Source of the DNA: Phorcus lineatus
Taxonomy: Eukaryota; Mollusca; Gastropoda; Trochida; Trochidae
Direction: 5' to 3'
Length of the DNA stretch: 64,000 nucleotides
Assembly (NCBI GenBank): GCA_921293015.1
Contig: OV121084.1
Span: 53,727,864 to 53,791,863, forward strand
Part shown: positions 1 to 14,500 of the stretch, piece by piece
Layout: every line of letters begins with the position of its first letter
How positions within the stretch are numbered: position 1 is the stretch's first letter
Notes under the pieces: model-generated
What the model was told of the DNA's origin: nothing
The model's database searches: none
What the model saw: the letters and a program-made list of their open reading frames with translations, nothing else
Translations under genes and position numbers: made by a program

Positions 1-3000
1 TTCGTTTTACGATGTAATGTGTCCTCAATTTCAAATTCACATCGAAGAACTAATTAAGATAATCAACGCCTGATTAGCACTCTCTTGAGAAGCAGCGTTT
101 CTTGTGTCATCATATGTACATCACCTTTCAAGATACAGGTAAATAGTATGATGTGTCAGACGATTGAAGCTTATTGTCTATTTTATTAAATGTATAAGAT
201 ATCAGCACCTAAATGAAATTGGATTTGGTTCATAGTTCCATTATATTACCTAAAGCTACCAATAAAGCGAATGCACCATATACTTTTACTGAATAGTGAT
301 AATGCTGGATAACTTGAGTTCAATATTCAAAACAGGATTGCCTTTGGCATCTAGTTAGTGCTAGGTTAATCATATCATACCATGTATGTGTACGTTCAAA
401 AACCGAATGCACCAAATGCTGACAAAATTTATGATTTTTATTAATATGATTCATAACTAATTCGACATACGGCATGGCTGTAGTATTGATTCAATGTTGA
501 CCTGTTTTGCCTTTGATTATGTACATGTATCAACCGAAATCATCGTATATTCTATGGGTAACCAAAACCTTTTTTTGGTGTCTGGTTGGCATCACGATGG
601 ATTTGTAATAGCAAATTTATATTTTGTATTAGCAAAACAAAGAAATCAATACTGATGATATAAGTGATATTGACAAATTCATTATTCCATGTACAGTACA
701 TTATTTACCATATTAACACCCTATGTGCTTACTAGCCAATGTTACGCCCAAGTAAGATCAAGAAACCTTTTGTAGTCAAGGATTCTCTTGAAAAAAGTAG
801 ATAGCCAACAGAAAACACTTATTGCATTATCAATGATTTACAATTTGAACAACATTCATTATTAGGAATAAGAGTATAATCAAGTCCTAACCTAGTAATA
901 TATTGTTTGAATCAATTTGATCTTTAGAAACCCGCTTACGTGACTACGATGTAAGGCAACTGCCTTCACGAGAAAGCTATAATGAAACTATTTTCAAAAA
1001 AGATTATCGCACGTTTTTCTTGTATTTAGCAAACATAATTTTTGTGCACATAATTTAAAAAAAACGATGCACATATTTAGATCAATTATCAAACCTTTTG
1101 AAAGTAAAAGTTTTCTTAACTTATTTCTAGTTCGTGTTTAAGAAAAAATATCCACACATCATGTAACTAGATGCGAACTATCGTCAAATTTCACAAAAAC
1201 GTAATGATGTTGATCATAGGGGATCTCTTGAGGAATTGGGCAAACATATTATAACGATTCAAGGATATAATATGACATATTGAAGAACATCATGTAATCA
1301 TAATTTTTATTCTTAAAGAAATTTCAAGAAACGATATCAAATTTATGACAGTCAGGTATCTGAAATTATGTTTATTGCTACCTGTAAACCAACTATGAAA
1401 ACATCAGTGTGAAAGTGTTTATGCCAAGTCATCACTTTCATTCTATTAGTATTGGGGTGATGGGAGGGGCTTGTTTTGTATGAAAACACACTCTGTACCA
1501 GCATCAACTGAAAATATATTTATGATGATAGTAAAACTTCATGCAAAATTTCAGGATATCTAGAAATGTCAGCAATATGAAGAGTACGTATCCATGACTA
1601 TGAGTTTAGAGAGAGCACCTTGTTATGTAGACCAACCCTCTGTACTTGTTATCAACTGGTAATTTACAAGATCGTGCTGAAACTGACAAGAGCACACGAG
1701 TGATAAATCAGATAACTAGGCAGGCGTCGACTGAAATATACAAGATAAATAGAGAAATTTACATAAGTTTAATAGCCATATGGTTGAAGGTCGGGTTAGA
1801 GCAACATTCAGACATCGACATGTGATAAATGATTTTGTTTGTGCAAGTACGGAAATGTTTGAAGTTACATCAGGAGGGTTTGCTGAGGGGAGCATGAACA
1901 TGAGACTTCTGAAGTTTGTTTTATCAGGATGTTCCTAGGTTCCCCCATGCCACATGCAAGAAACGCGTTATGAATTATCATTACTACATGCACTTTTGTA
2001 TATAAAACTTGTGTATACGTGTTAATGTAACTTGCTGTGTTGTGACGTAGTCGACACCTGGGAGATATGTCTGATGCAGGTATGGACGTTAACATCACTT
2101 TGACTGTTAATATCATCTTCCATCCAACCATTGATCATTCATGTTGTGTTCTAATTCCATATATTCCCGAAATAATTTACTTTTAGATTACTGTTAATGT
2201 CAATATGCAAGTACGGTTAAATTGGTCTTTACATTTAATGCTGTGTTTTTATATTGCAGAGTGTTGGTGTACTCCAAATACTTGTTAATAAACATAAGCT
2301 CTTGAAAAGTATTCTATATTTGTGATTCATACTATTTCTCTAGGGCACCTTTCCTACATTCAGTGAAATAATATTTAATTATGTTTGATAAACCCTGGAC
2401 AATGATATTATAAAAACCTTTCATTACACACCAACTTCTAATGAGTAAATCTGGCTACAAGGAGTGGATATGTATGATATTTGTTTATGATATTAGTAAT
2501 ATTAGATATTAGTTATAATTAGAGTGCATTTGTTGCAGCGTCCTATGGTATAATCAACGCCGATATTGATCGAAAATCATTGAAGAACTAAAGCCATCGA
2601 TTTCCGTTTCATTTTTATAACATAACCTTAAGGAAATCAAAATCAAATAAACTTTCAGGTTAAGAACTAGTTAAATGTGAATATAAAAGATCAGCATATA
2701 TCCTCGTCAAAGAATGTAAAGGATTTCCAATACGACATATTCAGTGTGGACACGTTCGTAATCAATTAAGCAATGTTTCTTGTATACACACAAGGCCTTT
2801 CATATCGTGTTCTATCTCAAGAAAAGAAGATTTTTTATACCAATTTTAATCAAGGTTTACAAATAATAACTTCCTTAGTGTATATGTACACGAAGTTTCG
2901 GAGTAACAAGGAACAGCAAGGTTTCATAACGTTCTGGACTATTTTGTCAATAGAGTTTCTAGACAAGTTTATATATGACATCGTCATTATTGTGCTTATA

Positions 3001-4551
3001 CACGACATTTTCTTTTCTTTTTTGTAAAGTCAAGAAAGTTTTAAGATAGCAATTTCTCTCTTGTGAACACACATGGTGTTTCCGAATATGCAGATACTCA
3101 AGAACACAGGGTTTAGGATAGTAAATGCCTCATTGTGAACGCACATTGCTTTTGTTATATGTTCGTCTCAGAAGAAAAGCATGTTTGTTTTACACCAAAT
3201 TCTTGAATATATATTGAGTTACGGATTATGTACTTACTTAAAACGTCATGGAGTATGTTCTCGCAACACTAAGCTGGATAAGGAAATCATCACAAACATG
3301 AACTCCGAAACCTTTTGACTGCATTTAAACATACTGCTTTTGTTTTTCACTCTGAAAACCTTTAGATACTATAGCTCTGATGAGTGGGAGATTGGTGATG
3401 TTGTACGTCATTAATATATGGTGCTATATTTGAGCTGCCAAAACATACATTCATCTTCCAATACTCACTGATAATGAAAGATCGGGCTGCTGATTTCCTG
3501 GTTTGTTATAAACAAGATCTGCATTTTGTCTTGGATCGTATGTAAAGTTACCGGAAAGGTTTCATGTAAATAAACAATCTAAGTCGACATATTGAAACTC
3601 TCTTGCAAGCTTATCTAAACGCCGAGACATTGGTCCACATTTAAATGTGTAAACTGTGTATAAGCATGTACATGCAAAATATTTATTTATTCTAACATTA
3701 CGGCGTGTGTTGGCATCTCTGATATGAATATTTCAAATAGTAAACAACATTAGTTGGTATCGTGCATCTAATCAGAACATTTTCTGGCGACCCGATCACC
3801 CGATCCTTTACCAAAGAGGTATCCCTTAGCCTACCTTTATCAACCCATAAACTAGCTTGAGGTTAACCCGTCTCTATCTTGTCTTTCAATCCCTCATTTA
3901 TACCCCTTTCTTATCAATTTCTACATTTTGCAGAATTTGTTAAATTGCTTCTGTTATCATTCAGATATAGAAATTCATTTGTTATTCTTTAACACTCAGG
4001 AAAAATGTATTGCTTTTAGAACGCGTATTTATCGCCCTCTATCGTAAGCTTTCGGCACTACGCATTTATATTATCGTCTCTTTGGCATCTTGACAAGTGA
4101 CGTAGTCTATGTTATGGCGGGAAGGATTTCTTGGCGGGAAAGCTTGTAGTGATTGTAGACCTTGCGAGACGTTATTTTGTCTGGAGCGAGTTAGTTATCT
4201 CCGAAGATATCGTTGCCTCATTACGCGAGATATGTCACGAATACACATGTCAAAACACACAGCATACCAAACAGACCAATCGTTTTTGCTGTAGTGCTGA
4301 TATCACTTTGGTAATAACAAAATATTATATACGAAATATATCTATGTTATTTTCCTTTAACATGTCTCGTACAGCAAGCACCAAGTTCCTTTATCGTGTT
4401 TTGTTACATGTACATATGTATACCTGCATCTGTCTTGTTTTCAAAAGTTATTCGTTTATACCTATTGCCTTTTTGACTTAACTTATCTGAGTATCTCACT
4501 GTAACAGTTGTAAAACAAATTCCTTTGTCTGGTAATAAAGTTTTATTATTA

Positions 4552-4598
<47 letters not shown>

Positions 4599-4610
4599 AT
4601 TATAATTATA

Positions 4611-4669
<59 letters not shown>

Positions 4670-7600
4670 CACTGTAATCATATGCCCATGTGAGATCAAT
4701 ATATACAATCTTAGCTAGGGTCAATAGTCTACTTTAAAACGAACAACTAGAATATTTTTCTAGTTTTAAAAATACAAATCAATAAAATCTGTTTTTATTT
4801 TGTGTATGGTCAGCATTGCTGAGTCTTTAATTCATCTGACATTGAAACTCGTTTTACAAACACAATTGCACTCAATTCTTTTTCAAATACGTTTTTAGAT
4901 AGTAAACTGATTTTGAAGGACGAAAAAGTTAATTTTGTTCACTGCAAAAATGGAGTGGTTGTGTTTCGATCTGGTCTCAAAAGAAAAGAAGGTTGAAGTA
5001 TAAGAAGAATCTCACAACTCACTAAGTGTCAGGTCCGTGTTATCAAACAGAAGATAAGCCAATCAGAAGAGTCGAATCTTTGACCCTTTGAATTCTCATC
5101 CTGTCTAGATAGACAGAATCATCTGTAATGTAGACGAAGTCAACTTATACCAGAAAAAGTTGAGTATATCAAAATGCAACATTTAGGAAGTGTAACACTC
5201 AAATGGACCAACATTTAGTCAATGCAGTATATTCCTTGATTTCATAAACTGCAATACTTTATTTCTATAGATGTTTTTTTTTCAGTTACATCATGCATAA
5301 ATTGCAAAATTGTTATTGTAAATAAATTTTGGACACATGAACAACCTTGCTACGGCATGACGATGCATCGCTCATTAGTCCTATAAGCCCCTGCTGATTG
5401 GTGTCATCATTTATTACTTGTCATTTTGTGGATATTGTGTCAATTTATATAATCCATCCTAACTTTAATTTATAACAAGGTAAAATTGTAGCAGGGCGGA
5501 CAATAAGCTGATACAAATCATTCTTTTACGCTGTGATACTTTAATAGTAATGATAAAAGGAACTGGTAAATGTCATTTCAACAGAAAATTAGAAACGGCT
5601 TACACCAGTTGGATATAACTTTAAAACTACGTTGTAAGATAAGGAAAATGATGTTTCTGTATAATAACTTCTATATTGCGCTTTGGACGTTTTGGAATGT
5701 ATGGCTACTCCTTCATCAGGTGGAATGTAGGGAACATGATAAGAGATACATATACACCATAGCGGAAAACATGAAATGATTGTGTCTTACGTTGTAAGAT
5801 ATATACTAAAATATTACCTCACAACAAACCAAAGTGACCTGGGGGAGTTCACTCGGTGCAGTTTGAACCGTAATGAAAATGAAATATCTAAAATAGTTCT
5901 GAATCCTACCATAAACACTTCAATCGACCGGAAGATTAAAGAAAGCTGAACTGAACATAAATGAATCATAATCAATCAATTTCCTCATTCTATCAGCATT
6001 GATTTTCTTGTAAAAGTTCAGTTGTGTAACTGCACTAAATTGAACCAACTTGAATTAATGCTATCTTTATTTAACAACCCTGGACCAAATCGGTACTTCT
6101 TAGGCTTTTAAAATTTCTTTCAATCGAGTTTGAGACACGCTATCGGTCTAATTTACGCTCCGTCGCGGTTCCAAGGCATGAAATATTTACCATATTGATA
6201 AACAATCAATTCTTTCCGACCTGCCACCGATGCTCGTTGAAACATTCGGAACGAACTTGTCTGCTCTTTTGAATCTCGAAGGGAAGGAAACAGGAAGAAT
6301 TTTATGCGTACTTACATCCGGGTCTAATCCTGATGGCGATTAATCGACGTCAGTTGTCGATAAACATCATACATGATCCGTTCATGTTTCGTCGAGAGTT
6401 TGCACTAATACTTGGTGAAACTTATTAATAGAAATGTTATGATTATCATCATTATCGTGGTATTAACATGCTTTTGTGTATGAAGAGATGCACTAAAGAC
6501 AAAGGTTTCATATGCAAAATGACAATATGACAAATGAGAGATTTGAAAATACAGTAGGAAACATATAAAGGAAACACATCTTAAGACTCTTCCTTTTTCA
6601 CAAATAACAGAAAGGGTCGAAAACTGTGCAACAAAACCCGAATGTAAAAGCCAACTCGCGCTATGATAGTAAGCTACTGCAGTTTGATGAGTGTTATGTG
6701 ACCCAAGAGAATTTCTGGTTCACCAGGTACATGGAATAAAATATTAAGATTAAGAGTTTTCTCTGCACGTTGAGGATAGATTGACACTGTAATTACCGGC
6801 CACCTCAGTATTCCTGATTAGAATTTCACAAAGGAATCATGATCAGAATGGGTAGTCAGTTGACCACTGAGCTACTTTTGACACGCGATATGACACCTTC
6901 GGCTTTAATTATGTGACAAATGCTATCTTTGGTGTACTGCTAAGAACTTTAAACGCAAGTCTAATCAATGCATTTCCCCCCGGTTTTGAGGGTTAAGTTT
7001 TATACAACTTGTAGGAATTTATATTCAAGTAAGTTTGATTGATTTTTTAATGGAATAATGTTTTTGAATGTTTATCGACTCTTTCACGTCATTTACTAAA
7101 ATTCTACTTTAACGTAGAAACCGTCATCACGGCTGTTTTGATCAATTGAAGTTTAACTTCGTGGGCCTACAATGTACTATGTATTTATTGATAGCACTAT
7201 CAAACGGGGGCTGAAGAAAAGTAGAACAGAAAAGGAAGTTTTAATATTTTATTCATTTCAAATGTGTTCATATATGTAATACAGAAGACTGACATACGAA
7301 CACATTCACCACGGATACAAGTGACTTTCTTATATAAGATCAATAATTATTTTCTTATATTTTATGTATATTTTTCATATAAACATATTTATTTCATGAA
7401 AATAACATGAACTGGAATGGCCAACAAGCTCAAAAGTACTTATGTGACTGCAAAAATATCTATGAAACAGGCACATGGCAAGAAAAACAACAGCGAACAT
7501 GATTCAGATATCATCAAATATATGACAGACAAAAGTATTTTGAAAATAATGTTGAAATATATTTGTGACATCTGCAATCGCTATCATGATAGGAAAAGCG

Positions 7601-8115
7601 TTTTTATTCGATTATGAATTGGCGAACTGATTTTAATAATTCAGATCGAGTTGCAATGCTTAGATAAGAATGTCCATAAAATTATTTCTAGTTGAGAGCC
7701 ATTTGTAAAAGAATTTGCTTGATATCACAATCTGGACATACGAAAAAGAAGTGAAGTGCGTCCTGAATGGGGTAGCCGCAAGAAGAGTCGGATCAATAAT
7801 TATTTCATCCGAGGAACAATTTTACGTTCATAAGATGATACATGTAAGCATATTCGAAATATTTGTAGGTATCCATATGCCGCAAAAAAGCTATTTATTC
7901 ACTTTAACAAGAGCGGATTCATGTACAAGAAACCTTTAATAGATACCAAGTAATGATGAATACATTGTATGAACGTAGGTATGCAACTGTATTTCCACTT
8001 TTCTGACACCAGCTATTACCATGTATCATTATGATATATACGATTAGAGTCACAATGAAAATGAACTCAGAAAAAAACTCAGAGAAGACAAACGACATAT
8101 CATCTGTACCACCTC
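1..8115. other. Non-coding sequence upstream of the ZP array
   Basis: AT-rich, with only short chance open frames on both strands and no recognisable exon, RNA gene or transposon protein. It holds an ATT microsatellite at 4544-4670. Two GGCGGGAA motifs (near 4116 and 4132, the second TTGGCGGGAAA) resemble E2F sites, but no gene follows. A moderately GC-richer patch near 6110-6400 has no reading frame. Confidence 0.6.
4544..4670. repeat. (ATT)n microsatellite
   Basis: About 127 bp of ATT/TTA triplets, interrupted by one ATC unit and a short stretch of TAATTA units near 4596-4611. Long poly-Asn and poly-Ile frames on the minus strand are artefacts of it. Confidence 0.97.
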
Positions 8116-8123
8116 GCACGTGC
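8116..8123. promoter_or_regulatory. E-box GCACGTGC upstream of gene A
   Basis: Palindromic GCACGTGC, about 420 bp before the ATG of gene A. The same core lies upstream of all five ZP genes, and this exact 8-mer recurs at B and E. Use as a bHLH-type site is inferred. Confidence 0.4.
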
Positions 8124-8204
8124 AGCATGCTTATTGCGTGCTTGACTGGTCGGTAGTTGCGCGTTTCCTTGTCGCTTGGATAGGACGGGTGGAGTCCGCA
8201 GCCG
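8123..8204 (+). other. Possible 5' untranslated exon of gene A
   Basis: The acceptor ccttttcag ends at 8534, nine bases before the ATG at 8544. The locally GC-rich stretch after CACGTG (8117-8122) ends in gcagccg|gtacga, a possible donor at 8204. Support is only positional, by analogy with B, C and E. Confidence 0.3.
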
Positions 8205-8543
8205 GTACGATATTGTTGATATATTTCATATATGTTTTAATTCATAACAACAAATAAATAATTGTGTTACTTCTATAAAACGATTTGAAGTAGTGTTCTT
8301 GTTATATGTGCTATTTGGCATAAATGAAAGAAAGAATGAATTTGGCTAGTAATCATTTTGTTGGTTTGTAAACTGTCAATGATAACTTACAATGCTTAAA
8401 CTATAGCTAAAAAAATTGTCTTAAACGGAATTTTAATGTTTGGATGTTAAAGATCCTAGTAAAGTCGGCTGATGAAAACAGTTTACCCCGATGTGTCGAT
8501 TTTTATGCAAGCTACTGGATATTTTCCTTTTCAGATTTGCAAG

Positions 8544-11500
8544 ATGGGAACACAAGCTGTTCAGTGGATTTTTTCTGGAGTCGCCATATTGCTTGTATGT
8601 ATGTCCATAGTTCATTGTATGGATTATCATCACTAAGGGTCATACCATGTGATAGAAAGTTTTTGTTATAAACAAGGGAATCGAATCATTGTCTTGAAAG
8701 ATAACTTTCATATTCCGAGATTGATAAATATAAGCACAATTGTTTAGTTTGCGATAATGTTTTAGAATTGAATATGAATTGTTAGCCCTTGTTGATCATA
8801 GAATAGTTTGCATTTAATCTTTTCTCTCTTGCATTAAATTTCCTTCCGATTTCGATAAAATGTTAATACTGGAATACATTATATTATCGACAATATAAAT
8901 GTAAAATTATAGATTTTTATTAAAGAAATTGTCAAAATCACTGATTATGCTTGTGTGTCCAGTAAGAGCTATAGCTCCTAATTGTAGATTTCAACTTCAT
9001 GATTTACACCGACAAGACTCATTAACAGGACGTTAGTTCGTGATTACCAATGTGCCACACGCTGAAATTATGGCTGAAATTTTGCCCAAGCGTCGCTAAA
9101 CATGCAGTGACTCGCTCACCAAATAGTTTAAATCGAGAGTTTCCCTTAGACAACTTTATCATTACAAGTAATCATACATATTTTCGGGAAAATGTGAATA
9201 GTACGAAAGCAATGAGATACATATTTCTGAACCTTAAAGGATGACGACTTAACACACCTTTATTCATCAAAAAGGAGAATTTGTGATATTTCAGGCGATG
9301 TCCTCCGCAAGAAACATCCGGGACACTAGCTCCACTTCAGGTACGTATTGAATTTTGGTTACTTTTCTTAATTTCTTAATACTGCACTCAAAATATAAAT
9401 TTACTTACATTTTTGCAAAAGTTCATTAACTATTTTATTTATTACAGCTGTATTTAATGTCATCAGCGCATCTATATATAATATGCTTTTGAAGTTAATT
9501 TAGTCATGTTAAATTATGGACTACGACTTGATCTGCTCTCGTTCTGAATAAGGTAAGACACAATATTTGTTCGGGTATTTTAACGATGCTACAAATTGTT
9601 CAAGATGTTATGAGCTGCAACCGAAGTTCAGATGGCACTGTGGACGTGAAGATAACGAAAAGTCTCTTCAAATCGGCATACTCAGTTTGCATAAACAAAC
9701 ACGAGAAATTCATGGACGAGGGTGACGGATACCTTCATCTCAGAATACCGCCTGGCGATATGTTGCTGGACAATTGCGTTTTTCAGGTAAGTGTCCTAGT
9801 GGAAGAAAGCCGCTAATGGCCGAGATATTGCCCAAACGGGGCTAGACAATAACTTACTACCTTGTTTCTAGATGAAGAATTTTTTTTTTTGTTGAAATAG
9901 CAAGAAGCTCGTTGACAATCATTAGTGAACTATTTTCAATGTCCCAGGTACAAATGGAATTTTGTTTCGTGGGAAATAAATAACGATATAATCTAAAACC
10001 TTCACTTTGTCAAGAGAATGCAAATTCTCCCACATGCGTAAGGAGCGTATCTTTGTACGTTCACTTCTAAAAAGACGTTTGTCCACTTAAATGTGCAGCT
10101 CTTATGTTTATGTGATTTTGAAAGTCATGTTTATCGGGTGATGTTTATTGTTGAATTCATTTCCAGACGAAGGATCACACGTCCACATATGCCCTGATTG
10201 TAGCCTCACGTCTCGACCAGTGGACTGCAGAGTTTAAATGTTACTTCTCGTCACCTAAGACCAGAGTCAGGCGCATCGCAGATAGGTGCCGATCGTTTTA
10301 AATGTTGCCGAGATATTAACAACCAATTCACTGGCGTTGTTCAATCTCTCTTTTATATTTTAAAAGCCCCGCCAAACAGTTTTCTGGGGTTATTGAAATG
10401 ACCTCCGTCCGTGCAAGCTTTTTTTATGGACCTGAATCGAAAAACCCCATTAGTCTTAGCTCATTGGAAGTTGGCATATAGAACAATTATGTGAATTTGT
10501 TCCTTTTAGGATTTCCAAATTCTTCCTTTATTGTTTGTTTGTTTCCATGAAGATTCACCTTTTTAAAAACATTCTGGACCAGATCTCCAAACATTATATA
10601 GTTTACCTCTGTGAAAATTGGTATATGTAACAATTATCATGTAAAGTAGTGCCTTATTGGGTTTTCATCTTCTCACCGACATTCAATTTAGGCAGTTTCC
10701 ATTGAGATGCAACTTTGACTTTCTATTCCGGACTAGAACTCGGAAACTTTAAGACCTAGCTCATTGATTTTTAGATTTGGAGTTTTCAACTTTAACCTAC
10801 CCTTTTTTACTGCTTCCATCCAAAGATTACTTAGAATTGTTTCTGAATCAGAACGCAATGGAAACACAAATTACAATAATGTTCCAAAGGGAGAACTGAA
10901 AACCTAAACACTAAGCACAATGAAACTTAGGATCTTAAACAACCATTTTCTTATGGATCAATTACCAGCAATCTGATTTGAGTTAAGTTTTTAACTTAGA
11001 ATACGAGTAATTAAAGGTTCATTTAAGAACCCAATGTCATATCTATTCTATATATTTCACACTTTTGGTACTTGGCGGTGATAAAGAAGACTGTCTGCTT
11101 GTTGTATTGAAATGGCACAGAAAGGGGGTATATTTCTTAACTCGGCAAGTTTATCAAATCAGCTGTCAGTAGTGCTTCAAACTTAATTTTTCAATGAATT
11201 TTACGATTCCACAAAAAACTTAAGAAATTAAAGGTCACATAACGGGTTCATCCCTGAACTTTGATATCTAGTCAAATTTAATCCCAAAAGAATAGATTTG
11301 GTTGGATACTGTCTTAAGTGTTCATTTGTCAGCATATCCAATTATTCTGTGAAAGGCCAGCTGAATCGTACTTAAATTGCTTACTGATTCCAAATATGCG
11401 TATGTGCTTAAGGCAATGGTTCGTGGTTTTCATATTGTACGGCCAGTTATGCGAGGACATGGCTTCATGCTTTAAGCCTGTTGAAATATTCATGCTAGAT

Positions 11501-14500
11501 ACCATATATAACGCTTGCCCAATGCTTATATAAAAGTTCTAGCTTTCTCCAGTGACAGTGACCCGAGTGCAAAGCAGCCTCGCCTGTATGTGACTAGCTC
11601 CATGGGGAACGTCCTATCTCACGTTAATCCCAAATCTAAGAGACCAATACGGATGGTACTTGTTGGATCAGGTGAGTCTTGTAGAAGAATTGTTGTATTT
11701 TTTCACCGGCAGACTTTCAAAGTTATGTCTTCCTACGTGAAAAACTGACTAAATTCATAGTACTGAATCGATAAAACACACTTAGATGTTCATTTCATGA
11801 AAGTTTGGTATGGAAAAAAAGAATTTTCAAGTAAGGTATGAGAAAAAACTGTATACTCCTATTTAAATATTACCATCTATGGTTCGCTAGTCAATGCTCA
11901 ATGACCCATGGTTCGCTAGTTCCAGCCGATGCTCGCAGGATTTACCGCAATGCATAGCCACAATTGTGTTGCGGGCTTTCACCCTGCAATAATACTAGCA
12001 GCCGCGATGTAAGTGAAATAATCTTGAAAGCGGCGTTAAACCCCAACTCACTAGCTCAATGCTCAATGCTATAATACTAGCAGCCATTATATAAATAACA
12101 TACTCTTGAGTGGCGTTAAGCCCAAAGCAACCTCACCTTCCCCAAATACGAGTGTAGCCTTTGTTGCAGTGTAACGTTACTCGTGAACTGTATCTTTACA
12201 CAGTATTTTACTTAGTGTTTACCAATAATTGTATGTATTGAAAACTTTAAACTAAAGTCATACTATAACATTCAAATACTTTTGAGATCAAAACTTATGG
12301 AGATACTTAAACCATTTACCACAGCCCGTCACTGGCATTTTAAATCAAAATGGATCTTCATTATCAGAAAACCTTTAAATGTGTACAGCTATATTAGAAA
12401 GGCTATAAAGTAAAAGTATTTCTTTAAAGAGATAATCTAAAGAATTGTTATCTCTGCATATCGTATCTAATCATGCTTTTCTTAAACAAGAAATAAATCA
12501 GTTTTATTTACAACAGGTATACAGGGAGCAGTTGGCATCAGGCCGACATCTTGTATTGCCTTTGGAAATTCCAAGCATGACGCACTCACTATACTTAAAA
12601 ACGGGTAGGCAGTTGATTCCTTCACTGCATGCTTGAACCCTTTTTGTGAAACTTTTCAACAATGTTAACGTCATAAGCATAACGAAACTAATGTAGAAAG
12701 TTAATCGTCCCATTTTTATAGCAATGGGCAACTAATGATATACAAATATAGTATCGGTAATCGAAGTGGCACATGACTAACCGGTTTTGTTTGAAACCAG
12801 TTGCAAACATCAAATCATCACCAAGAACTAACGGAAAAACAGGGGTGAAATTGTTATGTCCCTTTAACATTAGCGCATTTTTCTGCATCTTAAATTCTGC
12901 AATATTAAGAAACCTGTCTGTCCTTGTCCCTCACTTTTTTAAGATGTCAAATTACAATATATCCTAAAAAGTCAATTAACGTTGTTTGAACCCTATTTTA
13001 TCCTTATATGTTTAGAATATCTTATTAATGAAACGTGATATTAGTTATCTATGCTACTGTAGAACAGTTTACAAACTAATTATTTGTATTTCTGTATTTC
13101 CAGGTGTGGACTTGGCAATGTGATCAGCAGAACTGGAGGTTTTGTTACCGACGGGCTGATCTCTCGTAGCTCTACGTTCAAACCTTTCGCCATTGATAAC
13201 GACAGAATTCTTCGTTTCGAGTGCGACATCACCATCTGCACAGTTAATTGTGACGGGGTGAGTTCCTCAGCTTACTCGCTTGGACAATTGTCTCTGTTCT
13301 CATTAAACAATGCAAACAAAATAAACCATGCATGTATATAAAGTGATTTATCATCCAAATTCTGTTCCGCAGGAGATATCGCTTGTGGAAGATCAAGCGA
13401 TATCTCCTAGGAGATATCTTTTGGCAGTAGATTTTGAACAATGCCCCTCTGACGTCAAGTATATGACATCACAGTTGTTTTACATCATCAAGTAATGACA
13501 TCACAATACTATGAAGTCATAAAGACTATGCTATGACATCACCGCAATTGGAGTCTTAGGGCAGCACTGTGTTCAGTAATGTTCATTTGTCATTCAAATG
13601 TAATGAAAAATTATTTTGGATGATAAATAGAATCTCACCCTCGTGTCTTCTGATATCAGATATATCAACACTCGTTGATAAAAGTAAAAATATCCTCGGC
13701 AAGCCTCTGATATTTATAACTTTCATCAACTCTTGTTGATATAATTGATATCAGAAGACACTTGGGTGAGATTCTCTATTTATCCTTTAATATATGATAC
13801 ATTTCTGATATCACTCATAATCGTAATCTATTGAAAGTTTATATCACTTGATTTTAAAACGTTTGACCTTTTATTTCCAGAATACATGCGAGGCAAATAC
13901 TTATGGAGGTTTGTACATTTGTCATTATATAAAGACAGTAAAGTTATTAATCATATTCGTAATAAACACGTGTTGTGGTTGATATCAATTTACATGTATT
14001 TTAATTAGTATGTCCCGCCAGGGGGTCGGCAACTTTGTCTGTTCTACATGCAGTAAGGTTTGGGTGCAGTGCTACACTAAAATTCAGCGCAGTATCGCCC
14101 ATTGTTCGCTAGTTCCAGCATATGCTCGCAGGTTTCACCGCACTTCATAGCAAAATGGCGTTGCGGGCTTTCTCCCTGCAATAATACTAGCAGCCGTGAT
14201 AAAAGTGAACTCTCATGACAGCGGCATAAACCCAAATCGCCTCCCTTCTAATAAGTATGTTCATTTATTGATATTTGCAGAGTATATAGCCTCGAAAGTC
14301 ATTCATGATTTCGACAAGTGAGTAAGCTTAGAACCTAATATTTGAAACGCTTTGTCTTGTAGGACAATTGCCTGACCAGTCAGAGGACAGCGATGAAGGT
14401 GAGAAGGGAGACAACTCACCATACATATCGACCAACATTGACGTCAGCAGCAGAACTGACATGTTCCGTGTCAACAGAACTAGCAGTCGATCGAGCATAG

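Noticed and set aside
2076..2180. Open stretch after an AG (MDVNITLTVNIIF...) that faintly recalls the start of a ZP-N exon
   Set aside because: No cysteine pattern, no neighbouring ZP exon and no usable donor; similarity is no better than chance.
4404..4724. Poly-Asn and poly-Ile reading frames on the minus strand
   Set aside because: They are translations of the ATT microsatellite.
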